Shown: positions 10,233 through 21,496 of the stretch, piece after piece
How the letters are laid out: the number at the start of each line of letters is the position of its first letter
Position numbering within the stretch: the first letter of the stretch is position 1
The notes under the pieces: model-generated
What the model was told of the DNA's origin: nothing
What the model saw: the letters and a program-made list of their open reading frames with translations, nothing else
Databases searched by the model: none
Program-made: the position numbers and the translations under genes
Assembly: GCA_004009845.1 (NCBI GenBank)
Contig: RMBW01000223.1
Span: 1 to 25,471 of the forward strand
Reading direction: 5' to 3'
From: Davidsoniella eucalypti
Taxonomy: Eukaryota > Ascomycota > Sordariomycetes > Microascales > Ceratocystidaceae
Length of the DNA: 25,471 nucleotides

Positions 10233-13200
10233 AATGAAAATTAAGAACAAAAATCTGACTTGGATGAATAATAAGCTTGTTTTCTCATAAATAAATAGAC
10301 AGACAGCTTATTTTTTTCGAAGGCGGTGTACAGATGTAAACGCATGTTCTCTCATATAGTACGTCTAGCCAACCGTTATAGTTCCAGGAGTCTGACCTTT
10401 ATTTTCATCCCTTTGCCCATTGCCAAGTCGTTAGTGCCGAGTCAGGTAAAAAATAAAATCTAAACATAAACATAAAAAAAAATGCCTCCAAATTTAGGGC
10501 ACATTCTTACAAATAGCGGCGGTTTATGATAGCCGTCTTCGTCTTCGGAGGGTTTAGTATCCATGTAACAGCGTCTATTATAGCAGAGCAAATCCCGACA
10601 GCGCCGTTAACACCGTAGGAGTCACAAACTTTACTTTTCTAGTAGACATACTAAGCATTGAGAATATTCCAACGTCGCTTATACGGGATCTATTTAGCCA
10701 TATGACAACAGCCGGAAGCTTCGGAGTCTTGGCTATTTAAGGGGAAAACATATAAAAGCACAAACACACGTTCCAGTATAGATAGCACTGAAATATTCTT
10801 GTAGTAAAGACAGAATACATGTGTAATTATATGCTCATCAGAGAAAAAAGAACCAACTGGCTGATCGTAGAATGGAGTGAAGATCCCTAATTCCGCGCGT
10901 TGTACAGCATTTGTCTCTTTTACTGTCTGGCGGCCAGACGGGATTTTGGTAAACCCCGACTGGCTTTATATGAAGCGGCCGAGCAATACAAAATCGGTCC
11001 TCTTCCTGTTAGTTCTTCGGTCTTCCATATCCCATGACGGTTCAGTCTATCAGATGACTTCATTCTAGAATTTCATATGGTTCTGGTCGAATCTTTGAAA
11101 CACAAAGTCCGTCTTGTTTTATTTTTTTGCTTTTCTTCTTCGTCGAAACACGGCAGAAACAAACAAGAAGTTGACAAGAAGTGAAAAACCCGAGTGAGAA
11201 ATAAAAAGTGGTCTGTTGATCAACGTAACATATGACAAATGTGCCTGAATGAAGCCTGTGCCCGGCCATGTCGTCTCATATCTAAGGCCAAGATGAGCAA
11301 AGGCACAGTTTGGTGTGCTTGGCCTGCATGAGAAAGGCAAAGCAAAACAGAGCCATCTTCGACGGCAGGCCTTGTCTGTTTACTTACTTCATTGTTTCTC
11401 ATGGCCCCTTCAAGTCCTAGTGTCGTACGAACGGAAAAGAGGCGCCATGATTTCTCCCCTGCCGTGAACTGCGCTATTTATCTTGGTTTTATTTTTTTTC
11501 TTCCATGCTCGTCTTCCAGTTGATAGCTCGGGAAAAAGCAACGTAAAATGCTGCAACAAATCAAACATAAACAATTCGTAGTGGCTTGCCGTCTTTCCCG
11601 CCTTGGGGGAAGAGTTTGCTTCCCAGTGGCTCCGATTCTCATTCTAGATTCGACGATAAACGCCACACAGCATATCAACTGCTACTTTATCCCGGCATCA
11701 TACTCATCATGTCATAACATGCTTCCTCTTAGCTTTGGCATCGAAGCGAAGCCGATGTTTAGTGCTGGCGGCATCGCCAATTATATCCGCTGGTGCTTCG
11801 TGTCTAGGGGTTGCATATAAATGGTTTGTTTGTTTATTATCTTTCTGCTGCGGATCATTCGTCGTTTCTTGCGTGAAACAATTTATATTATATATAATTT
11901 TTACGGTAGAAATAGCTCTAATAGCTATGTAGCACCTCGATATCCAAGATACACAGCCCTGAACTAATACTAGTATACAGTGCAAGGTGAAGGACAACCT
12001 ACTTACTTTCAGCAGTGACAGGCCACTGAGATACAGAACATTTGTTATGCTTTCGTTACATGCTACCTGCGCATTTCAACTTCTAATCCTTACCGGGAAA
12101 ACCCACATCGTCAGGAACCTGTCTCAAACCCTCCAAACATTTTGTAGCTCCTTGTATTATAAACCATAAGCATAGGGTGGACTTCAGTAGTCGTTTTGCC
12201 CCATTCTTGCTGCTAATTCATAAGATTCCCTCGCCTCCCCATTTCTTCCTGTCGATGTCCATCGATAGAAGGATTCCTGCTCCTTGGGAATATATGTACT
12301 TATACTTACATATATGTATGTCTCACTATTGATTTGTGATCCTACGACTTTCTGACTTAATCTCTGCATCTAGTTATTCCTCTTATGATATTTGCCTGGT
12401 TCAAAGTGTACGCGAGCTGTATGTGTTTAAGAAAATGATCAGTGATCACCCTACTCTGTTGGCTTGGGAGGAGCTCTAACAACTCATTCCGCTACTGCAT
12501 TTAACGTTACCCGTTATTAGTAATATTGCTCATGGCTTACATAGCCAAGACCTAAGACATATGAAGGGTTAACAGTACGTATGTTCCGTGGCCGCCTTTT
12601 GCTTATTACTATAGACAAGTGTATACATTTAAACGTATCATTCACCATTTGTCATTTTTAAGCTTCTGTGACGCCCGCCTGATATTCCCCTTTTCTGCCA
12701 AGTATGTTGGTTTGTACCAGAGTAAGACCCAACAGTTAGTCTGCCATGAGGCAAGTTGGGTATCACTACACCAGGCTGAGTAATAATGCCCACCTGTACT
12801 ACTAGTCTTCTCTTCTCTATCAGCCCGCTACTTTGCCTCGCTCTACTATCAATCTCCAGCTATATTACATCTGTTGCTTATGTCTTCACGTCACTTCTGA
12901 GCCCGTCAGAAAAGAGACATGATTAACGATACAGATGGTTCCACTGTGTTTTTTAATGCTTAAAATAAGTCGATATTGCAATTCATCCTAATCAGATTGT
13001 ATAGACCCTAGGGTTACGAGATAAGATAAGGACACGATCTACAAGGTTTCCAACACAAGCTCCTGGAAGCTACATCAAAGGATGCTTACAACTGACGATA
13101 ATGCAACTAACTGGCCTGTATATGGCCGAAACATAAGATCCATCGATAGTGCTTATTCTAAATGATACCCAGTCGCCTCCTTCTGAGTCCATATTGAATC

Positions 13201-13303
13201 TCCCTAGCCACATATCCTCACGCTAGGCATCCATATACTACATCGCCTGTCGATTTGCTCATCCACCCGTACAGCAAATATCACGATAGACGCTGCTTCG
13301 GAT

Positions 13304-14836
13304 ATGGCCACTCAACCACCAGATGATCCAGGTGCCAGCACCAAAGCTGATGTCACCGAGGCCACGTCAGATGTCAGCCTAGACCCATCGTCTAAATCCA
13401 AGGCCGTACGCTTCCCCGTTGGCTTCGTCTTCACCAGTTGGAAGCTCCTACTGCTGCTTGTAGCCTTAGGCAGTTCCGTCGGACCTTCCTACGACACATC
13501 GACAGAGCTTCTTTTCGCATCGGCCGGCGCCGCCTACAACGCCGAATTTGACGGTGATGAGTTGCCACGGACACACCAAGTCGTTGACCTACTCTTCACG
13601 CGATTGCCGCTCTTCCGTACGCTAGTCACGCGGCTGACTCGCTGGGACGCCTTGTACTTTGTGCGTTCTGCGCAGCGCGGCTACTTGTTCGAGCAGGAAT
13701 GGGCTTTTGGTATTGGCCAGCCAGCCATAGTGGCTACGTTGCTACAGGGCTGTCGCACGACGGCAATCGACCTGGGTTTGCATATAGACGGCGCTACGGC
13801 GTTGACGGGCGTGGCTGTTGCGGTGTATATGCATGCGTATGCTGTGCAGGCACTGGTACAGCTCGTCGAGCTGGTGTCTGGTGGTAATGAGCGGTTGGCG
13901 TATGTTGCTGCTGTCTTGCATGTCCTCTCGCCGGCCGGCCTCTTCTTGATCGCCCCGTATGCCGAGGCTCCGTTTGCGTATCTGGCATACACCGGCTTGC
14001 TGAGGTATGCCGAGGGTCTGGCCCAACCTCGCACATCTTGGGCACGCACGAAGAGCACCATCTGGGCTGGTGTGCTTCTTGGGTTGGCAACAGCGTGTCG
14101 GTCAAATGGCCTATTGTATGGCTTGGTATTCCTCTTTGATCTATACGATGGTGTGAATCTCTGGAACACAACAGGTTCAAGTGTTGCTATGTTGGGCTCG
14201 CTATCTGCGACTATCATTGGAGGAGTCTTTGTTGGCTTAGGCTCACTTCTACCACAACTAGCAGCCTACATGCATTTCTGTAAGAGTGATGTCAGTGAGC
14301 CTCGGGCCTGGTGCTCAAACATGGTTCCCAGTATCTACAGCTTTGTGCAGGAGAAATACTGGTAAGTAAACTTGCGAACTGCTAGCTTGTCGGCTTTCAT
14401 TCCATGGACTGACCATCGATATAGGAACGTCGGGTTTCTACAATACTGGACACTTGGAAACATCCCACTATTTGCTCTTGCTGCGCCCATGGTGTACATC
14501 TTGATCATGTCGGCCAAGGCGACTATATCACCTTCCACGGCTACTAACAGAGCATCTATGGTCCAGCAGGATTCCAAGTCTGTGTACGCCTCCTTTATCA
14601 GATCATTGGCTGTTGGTCAAGCCATACTAGCCGTTATGGCAGTAACTTCATACCATGTCCAGATCATCACCAGGCTAGCATCTGGATATCCTCTTTGGTA
14701 CGCTTGGGTAGCTGAGTTACTTGCCGAAACCAAGAACACTGAAAGTATCCGGACTGGAAGGAAAATTGTCATGTATATGGTGCTCTATGCTCTCATCCAG
14801 GGAGCCCTCTATGCTTCCTTCTTACCACCAGCGTAG
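13304..14836 (+). CDS. GPI18: GPI mannosyltransferase 2 (PIG-V/Gpi18 family), one intron
   Basis: Adds the second mannose to the glycosylphosphatidylinositol precursor in the ER membrane, using dolichol-phosphate mannose (role known from the PIG-V/Gpi18 family). Exon 1 is 13304-14361 and exon 2 is 14425-14836. The 63-bp intron has GTAAGT at its start, ACTGAC as branch site and ATAG at its end, and splits the Trp codon TG|G. The product is 489 residues, in the usual size range. A cytosolic Ser/Thr-rich N-terminus of about 40 residues is followed by TM1 (FTSWKLLLLLVALGSSV). The family signature LTRWDALYFV at about residues 110-119 carries the Trp-Asp pair expected in the first luminal loop. Several hydrophobic spans follow, with ACRSNGLLYG near residue 265 and, after the splice, WNVGFLQYWTLGNIPLFALA, a strong family block. 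It is convergent with the Fig1-type gene, whose stop lies 320 bp away. Confidence 0.96.
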
Positions 14837-15156
14837 AGATATAACATCTCTTTTTGGATAGTATATATTGCCGGAGTTACATATATCATGTATTTAAACC
14901 GATAAAACAGGAGATGGATGCTATATTGTTTTTATGATTCGAAATCGGAGAAACTATGCAGTGAAGTGTCTAAGGGGGGCAAGTAAATAAAATAGATAGT
15001 ATGGGGTAAGTTGCGTGAACGAAAGTAAGAAAGAAAGAAACGAAAATAAAGTCGATGCTAGAGGGGAAACAAAACAAAAAGAAAAACAAAACCATGGCGC
15101 CATTCTAACCTCCTCGTGGGAGGTGCCTGTTATATCCGGTAGCCTAACGAGCGAAC
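14837..15156. other. Convergent 3' region between GPI18 and the Fig1-type gene
   Basis: 320 bp that must hold the 3' ends of both convergent transcripts. AATAAA-type motifs on the plus strand near 14985 and 15044 are candidate poly(A) signals for GPI18. Purine-rich GAAAG/AAAAC runs fill 15020-15090. No ORF of note. Confidence 0.5.
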
Positions 15157-16011
15157 TTAAGCATCGCCATCGCCCTTGTTCTTCTTGTCAGTGAAGATGT
15201 GTGCGAAACACAGGTGGTACAGGATGATCATGCCGACAATCATCCACTGCAACACCTGCATACCGATGCCCTGCGAGATATATATGCCGCTGTCAGACGG
15301 GTCAACATCGTTCATCCACCATGCCAGCGCTCTACTAACTTGCGTAGTCATAACAGCAGACGCCGACGCAAAACCAAAGGCCAGTACGCCGAGACAGCCG
15401 ATAGCCGCTGTGGTATGCTTGGACGTCCAGACGGCCTGGGGCTCTGGTTGTGCCAGCATGTTCTGGCGAATGGCCGATAGCAGCACTGACGTCATGAAGC
15501 AGGCAAAGGCACCGGCAATTAGCGGTGGGAAGATGCGGGTCTGCATGGCACGCGCAGGGTCTAGTAGAGCGTCGACTTGTGAGATGGTGTCGGAGTCCAT
15601 GTCGTCGGTCACGAAGAAAGACTTGAGCTTGTCAAGGCTGAGATATTGAGTCGGGTAGCATTCGTCCTGCGTGCTCTTAGGGCCGTTGACACACATGGCT
15701 AGAGATAAGGTTAGAGAGACTGATATAAGAACAATCCAGATAGATCCTCCTACTTACCAAAGTAGCCGACCCGTACTTGCACACTACTGCTATTGGCCAT
15801 CTCCAACTTGACAATGTACAGGTCGGGAATGCCCGACGACTTGGACATACATCCTGCCACCACCAACGCTGCTCTAGTGTTAGTAGTTGATGCCACCCTT
15901 AACGATACATGAGGCCGTCTACTTACAGTGAAACACGACAATGAGGATAAGCAATAGATACCCAAAGACCCTCGAGTTGAAGCGCTCTAGCAGCGACTTT
16001 CCGTCAGCCAT
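15157..16011 (-). CDS. Fig1-family four-span membrane protein, two introns
   Basis: Exons run 16011-15927, 15871-15758 and 15698-15157, giving 246 residues. Introns of 55 bp (15926-15872, with CTACTAACAC as branch site) and 59 bp (15757-15699) have GTAAGT donors. The layout is TM1 at about 15-36, an external loop with IPDLYIVKL (43-51) and VRVGYFAMC (61-69, Cys69) plus Cys80, TM2 at about 122-144, TM3 at 161-184 and TM4 at 212-234, then a short Lys-rich tail. The AGC-x5-IPD-x5-L start and the RVGYF-x-x-C block match Fig1 proteins, claudin-like fungal proteins linked to low-affinity Ca2+ entry and membrane fusion during mating, and to growth and sporulation in filamentous fungi. Sur7/PalI-type proteins share the topology but not this loop. 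The first acceptor is a tandem AG-CAG, so a variant lacking one Ala is possible. Confidence 0.85.
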
Positions 16012-16057
16012 GATGCGATCAAAAGTCTATCAAGCAATGACTCGCCAGGGCCAGCTC

Positions 16058-16176
16058 CTGAACAGAAAGGCTTTTTGTTCTTGAAAAGTCCAAGTCCGGA
16101 GTCCGCGAGATGGAAAGTAAAGCAGAAAATAGAGAGGTAGAAGAGAATACTTACTAGATGCCGGCGTCTCTGCCAT
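16058..16176 (-). promoter_or_regulatory. Upstream ATG and possible 5'-UTR intron of the Fig1-type gene
   Basis: An ATG at 16176-16174 opens MAETPAS and then meets a perfect GTAAGT donor at 16154-16149. Splicing to the CAG at 16060-16058 would remove a 97-bp intron. None of the acceptors I tried joins this short frame to the main ATG at 16011, so I read it as a leader exon with an upstream ORF rather than as the protein N-terminus. The branch site in this intron is weak. Confidence 0.35.
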
Positions 16177-18190
16177 ATTTATGGATGGAAAAGAGGGAGA
16201 CCTAACGAGAAAGATGTGAAGAAGCAAAAAGGGAAACCTATGCGGGTAATAAGCGTGTTTGAAGCAAAGAAAAAATACCTAGAAAATAATCAATGGAACG
16301 AAACTGCACAAGCCGCCTCGCCTGCTTCAATTCCAGCAACGGGCGCTAGAGTAAGTTGACTAGAGAAAACTACCTGATTTCTCTTCGGTCTGTACGATGC
16401 AGAACTAGGGAGCGTTGGGGATAAAACGTGCTGGCAAGCAAGAATGCTCAAGAATGGAACTCGTCACCCCTTCAAAGCTCTGCTCAGGCGAGAATGACTC
16501 TCTGTGTGCAGTAATTGTATAACAGGCTTTTGTTATGTTTTGTTGAATCTAGTCGTGCTATGATATGGCTTGTGATGTCGAGTTCGAGATCCTATAGAAC
16601 GTAGCAATGATCGCGGACGAAGCGTTTACTCACGATATTCAAACACTCACCAAGTATTTATATAGGCGTACTGATACGCATAAAGAAGATATAGGTTAGA
16701 CGCGCAATATCGTGAACGTGGGACTAATGGAGATAGCAAGAGTATCGTGAGTCTTAGTAGAACTTGGCGGAGGCTGAATGAATGAAAAGGAAGTATCTCT
16801 AGTTGACCTTCGAGGGCTTGTTTCGTGAGAGAAAGAAGTCAGAAAATCACTCTTAAGAGAATAGAAAAGATGAGAATTTGGTCTCTCATGTCGTTCTCTC
16901 GCCCTAGACGTCATATCTACGCCGAACATCTTGATGATCTTGTGGAATGTTGTTGGCCGAACGACATGCCCCTCCTTAACAATGGAATGCTCTGGGGCCG
17001 CGATATCTGTGACTAGATATGCGTAGAGGAGTTGGCGAGACGTTTACTATTACTACTAAGTTTGCATTCGGCTTCACTAAATAGCCAAGATATCTGTCAA
17101 GTAGGTTATGAAGCAATGTGTATTAACGAGGTTTTAAAGTAAATGCTTTGTCGTTGTATAAACTAGGGTTAGTGGTGGTTTCTTATGTAGTGTAACCCTA
17201 GTATTGTGCTTTCGAAAGTACTATGCATGTAGTTCCCAACAAACCCGCAAAAAGAAAAAAAAAAAAAAGTTCAGATGGGGAATGGAAACATTTATTACTA
17301 ATGCTCAGTAAAAAAATGGCGGCTGGCACCTCACGAATGTATGGCAGCGCAACCACGGCCTTACATCTGTTGAAATGACAAGTATCTCGTCCCGATATAT
17401 TCATGTTGTAGCTATTATCTCCTGTAAGCGTATCGACTTGTATACCGAGCCTAAAGTTTACCTGAGTACTCTACCCCTCTATGTCCAATCCTGCTTCTCT
17501 GAAAAACAAGCACGTGATGTCTGCATAGCCACAGAACACACCCCCGTAATATTGGGCTTTTTACCGGTTGGAGCGCATTGTTGGCAGGCAAAAATGGTGA
17601 TTCATGCTTCGGTTGGGTTGGTTTGTTTGGTAAACATCATACTGTTCGACTTGAAGCTACCACTAATTAGTGCTGAGGCCCAAACTTTGTCCCACTCCGC
17701 GTATCTATTGTGTGATTGTAATGGAAAATAGGGCATCGCTTGTTATGATTGGAGAATACAATGGGCATAGGACGTATCAGATGGCAAAACAATGACATAT
17801 CATACTGAATTCGTCGACATGCTGTAGTTATAAGTTAAGTACGTAGCATCTGTATAGATGGATTATGTTTTTGTTCTGCAAGTTTCATCATTTATGACGA
17901 TACGACGACAGGCCATTCCTTTTGCAAATTTAGTTCGGTTAGTCTTTATACATGTGTATATCAATATGGGTTTACATCTAGCGGCATACATGTATGTAAT
18001 ATTCTGATTTTGGTTGTACATACATTATGTGGTGTCTTGAATTATGGGTGGCTTTAGACAAGCGATCGGCTTGTATCTAAGAGGGTAACTGCATTACTCT
18101 CAAAATGGAGTTCCCGTCTGAGACTTCCTTCCCATTATGCAGCACCCGCGGATTCTCATCATCAAAATAAATAAACACAAATAATCCCAG
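16177..18190. other. Divergent intergenic region between the Fig1-type and YTH genes
   Basis: About 2 kb with promoters facing both ways. The largest frame is 118 codons (17375-17731, plus), with no recognisable domain. The most distinct structure is the telomere-like inverted repeat at 17162-17202, listed separately. No RNA gene or mobile element was found. Confidence 0.5.
17162..17202. repeat. Inverted repeat with telomere-like TTAGGG/CCCTAA words
   Basis: ACTAGGGTTA at 17162-17171 and its exact complement TAACCCTAGT at 17193-17202 flank a 21-base loop. The 10-bp stem holds the AGGGTTA core shared with fungal telomere repeats. It may bind a Myb/TRF-type factor or arise by chance. Confidence 0.75.
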
Positions 18191-19075
18191 TCTTCTAACC
18201 CACATTCATCTTCATCATTCGGTCCTGTCTTTCAGAATCTCTCTCTCCCTTTTTTCAGTTTCGGGGGTTTTTCTCTTTCTCTCATTCTTCGTTACAGTTG
18301 GATGGATTCATTTCTACCCGATTAAGGCTTCGAATTAAATATTTTTTGACACACTTCTCGGTCCTTCTGCTCGGAGCCTATTCGGAATTCTACCTGTTTC
18401 CCTACAGCTATAGCCGCGCTCTAGTTGGGTGATTAGCTGTGACAAACCCCCCCATCTGGTAAGTTTCGTGAATGAACAATAATTAATAGCCCATCAATAT
18501 TCTTCATCTCGTCATTCTTTAGAGGCCATTTGATGCCACGTTGATAGCCTTGGATCCGACATTTATCGCTGATTGAACACTCTGCCATTTGACATCTACA
18601 TTTGTTTCTGATCATGTACTAGCTCACTCTCTTGGCCTATGCTTTTTTGACTTTTCTTGTTTGTTTCATTTCGTAATCTTAGGCTAGATGAATCGATGAT
18701 ACCTTGCTAATTATCTACACGCCCCTGTCACTGATTGGGCCGAGTATTTCTTTCTTTCTTGACGCCCGCCCCATTTATCATTATTGGCTAATCCCATACT
18801 AACTTTGAGGGGTCTATAGAGCCTATACGCACTAAAACGGGATATCGTTTAAAAGGCAAAAAATCCTGTAAAGTTCGCGTTGTATCCATCTTTTGATTTC
18901 GTTCTATTCTGTCCTGATTAAATATCGAGCGACAATTGTTTGCACATTTTGGAATCCATTCCATCGTTCATTGGCTTCGTAAAAACCCCCAAAAAATCGG
19001 ATTCCAGTACTCACACCATCGACAAAACACACTACCTCTTCTCTATCGCTTGCAACCCCGTCGCCTCGTTAGGTG
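18191..19075 (+). promoter_or_regulatory. Leader of the YTH gene: CT-rich tract and probable 5'-UTR intron
   Basis: A C/T-rich tract at 18191-18293 is typical of fungal core promoters just upstream of transcription starts. Downstream, GTAAGT at 18459-18464, the optimal branch TACTAAC at 18797-18803 and TAG at 18817-18819 define a likely 361-bp intron wholly in the leader. Several short upstream ATGs sit inside this intron and would be removed by splicing. The start codon at 19076 follows a further pyrimidine-rich leader. Confidence 0.5.
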
Positions 19076-21427
19076 ATGTCAGAAAATAGCTCAATGTCTC
19101 TCAACCAACCTCCGCAGCACGATGCTCAAAATAATGGGCAAGATGGGACCTCTCATGTACAGAACCCCCAAAGCCAGATCGATGATGATGCGATCATGGA
19201 CCTGATCACCAGCGTCACACGAGGGGATTCAGCCTCGATGGCAGATTCTCTCAATGACAAGCCGAACCCGGAGTCTACACAACTGTCAACAATCAAACAA
19301 GATGAGCCTGTTGCTGAGCCTCAAGCGCGTATATCTCCCACTACAACTTCCAGCGGTGCATCGGGCCTTCATACACCTCATCAGGTTCCGTCACCTGTGC
19401 AAGCGATTGCTGCTCCTATTAATACATTGAGCAATCACAAGAAACTATCTACTATTACGGATAGTACTACTGCTGCTAGTACTACTGCTGCTAGTGCTAC
19501 TACCACTACTACTGATACTTCTGTTGCTGCTTCGAATACCGGTTTGATTAGCCGTCAATCATCCACGGTTTCCGCAGCCCTGGAAGAGGCGTTGAAAAAT
19601 GACAACGATTTATGTCTTTGGTTGGAGCATACTGGCTACTTTGATCTTAACAAACGAAACAAGGTCCTCTCAGGTATCCGCCAATTAATGGAGGTTGATC
19701 AGGCAGCCCAGCGCCGCCTGGCCGAGTTTGAGGCCGAAAAGGCCCGGGAAGAGGCTGCTATGAGAGTACAACGCGAGCGTATTCTTCGTGAGATGAACGA
19801 ACACGACTCTACCATGTTTGGAAGCAGCTACTCTGGCTTACCATCTAACAAAGGAGAAGCAAGTGTATTCACCGCAATCAAGTCAGAGCCCATAAGCGCA
19901 TCTTCATTTATGCCTATTGCGGCGTCTATGTTCACGGCTAGTCCCCGCGGTAGTGGCATTGCGACAGATATCTTCCCTGGTAGCATGCTCACTCCAATTT
20001 CTACCAATTCTACCACTACCACTACTACTCAGGCTACTACCTCGGCTGCCCATGCTGGTATCATGCCGCCTGTATCAGAGGGGAGCAATGGTTCTCCATT
20101 CTATCAGAAATCCACTAACATGAGACAGCAAGTCCATGATAGGAACGATTCTACCATAGGCGAAAACTACAGTCGTAAGAATGCTAGAATGACTTTGAAC
20201 GAGTCTGAGAATACAGCTCATACACTCAAACCCAATGCTCTAAAACAGAATGTAACTGGATCTAACGCTATAGCAATCAAGAAAAACACAAACACTGATA
20301 TGAAAGTTCCCAAGCGGGAGCCCAGTGCATCCCCCTTCCATTCTAGAGCTCGTTCGAAATCACCAGCCCCATCTTTCCAAAGTCCCAACAATCCACGCGC
20401 CTACAGAGAGCGCGATGCTATTCCTCAAGGCCCGCTGCATGACGATCCTCAGAACTTCAGTCCCCAAGGTAATCAACCCCTATGACGTTTGTCATGTACA
20501 CGTAGAATTCGTAGGCTACGGGGAGATTTATTTTCTTCTCGTTCTTGTATGAAGATCTCATATGCTAACCAGGGCGTTACTTTACTGTTCTTAGATACTC
20601 GATTCTTCGTTATTAAGTCGTTCAACCACGATAACGTGGGACAATGCATGAAAGATGTATGTTAGCAATAGTTCATATCTAGTACAAAGAGATAACAAGC
20701 TAACAATTTGGCAGGGGCTTTGGACAACGCAAGCTGCCAATGGTGAAGTCTTCACTGAGTTGTGGAATGAAAAGAAGAAGGTCATCTTTTTTTTCTCTGT
20801 CAACAAATCCAAGGCTTTCCAGGGATATGTAAGTTTTCCAAAGAGAGAGTCACGTATGTGGCCAACAATAGTCAACAACTACTAATAATCCATCTCATAC
20901 AGGCAATTCTCGACGACCCTCCAAACCACAACAACTTGCCTCCCAAATGGATGAAAAAGATTCACTGGAAATGCTCACCTCCCTTTACTGTCAAATGGCT
21001 CAACACCACAGAAGTCAAGTTCTGGCGTCTCGGTCACTTGCGTAATCCTTTAAACGAGGATGCGCCAGTGTTTATAGCCAAAGATGGTCAAGAAGTCCCA
21101 CCGGCTATTGGACACCAGATTCTTAAAATAATGCATGAGGAATCTTTAGCTGAGGCTGACCGTGGGGGCATGTCCTTGACCAAGGACGAAGAAGCGGAAG
21201 TACGCAGAGTCGTATTCAAACAAAGAACGCCGCCCCGGCCAAACAAGGCTGAATGGCCGTCGCCCAACGCGCCGTCTAAGCCCGCCTTCAAACCACGACC
21301 TTACAAAGGCAAGAAACCTTTTAAGGGTGCACCACAAGCTCAAGCACCTGCTCCACCACCGCCACGTGGCGGGTGGGAGGTTGATCACAATCAAACTTAT
21401 GAAAAGCCTTTCCCTGAAAACTGGTAA
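19076..21427 (+). CDS. YTH-domain RNA-binding protein (predicted m6A reader), three introns
   Basis: Predicted to bind N6-methyladenosine in mRNA (family role). Exons run 19076-20468, 20595-20656, 20715-20828 and 20903-21427, giving 697 residues. Introns are 126, 58 and 74 bp with branch sites GCTAAC (twice) and ACTAAT. Residues 1-170 are Ser/Thr/Gln-rich and disordered. Residues 175-240 hold DLCLWLEHTGYFDLNKR followed by a charged helix that is probably a coiled coil. Residues 240-464 are disordered and basic toward the end. The YTH domain spans about 465-610 with RFFVIKSFNHDNV, GLWTTQ, IFFFSVNKSKAFQGYA, FTVKWL and HLRNPLNEDAPV. Trp488, Trp539 and Trp545 are the likely aromatic cage, the last two spaced as in YTHDF/Pho92-type readers. 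The HLxNPxNE block recalls YTHDC1. The C-terminus is Pro/Lys-rich. An upstream GTG is in frame, but ATG 19076 is the natural start. Confidence 0.96.
19463..19507. repeat. 15-bp tandem repeat coding for STTAA units
   Basis: AGTACTACTGCTGCT occurs twice without change (19463-19477 and 19478-19492). A third, altered copy follows, then more ACT codons. It lies in the disordered N-terminal part of the YTH protein, so unit number could vary without breaking the frame. Confidence 0.9.
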
Positions 21428-21451
21428 CATGATTATGGCTCTCTTTGTACT

Positions 21452-21496
21452 GTTTCCCTTTTCCTAGGCTATGGTTTTCTAGGAAAAAAAGGAAAC
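21452..21496 (+). other. Hairpin in the YTH gene 3' UTR
   Basis: GTTTCCCTTTTCCTAG at 21452-21467 pairs with CTAGGAAAAAAAGGAAAC at 21479-21496 across an 11-base loop. The ends of the stem pair exactly; the A/T-rich middle has a small length difference. It begins only 24 bases after the stop codon, so it should be in the mRNA. It could act in stability, localisation or 3'-end formation. Confidence 0.65.

Larger units (their letters stand above)
8471..13303. other. Gene-free AT-rich intergenic region upstream of GPI18
   Basis: Almost 5 kb without a supportable gene. Frames of 60-99 codons exist on both strands, but none shows a known domain or a plausible exon chain. It holds low-complexity DNA: a T-rich (TnA) tract at 9868-9917 and a TA repeat near 10214-10232. 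The last few hundred bases before 13304 should carry the GPI18 promoter and leader. No TATA box or other named site could be assigned with confidence. Confidence 0.55.

Noticed and set aside
13681..14217. Minus-strand 178-codon frame and neighbours over GPI18
   Set aside because: Antisense shadows of the GPI18 coding exon.
16570..16600. GAGTTCGAGATCC resembling a tRNA B box
   Set aside because: No matching T stem, no A box at the right distance and no cloverleaf could be drawn. A similar GGTTCGAT near 4796 fails for the same reasons.
17375..17731. Plus-strand 118-codon frame in the divergent region
   Set aside because: No recognisable domain, no splice partners and no composition change relative to its surroundings.
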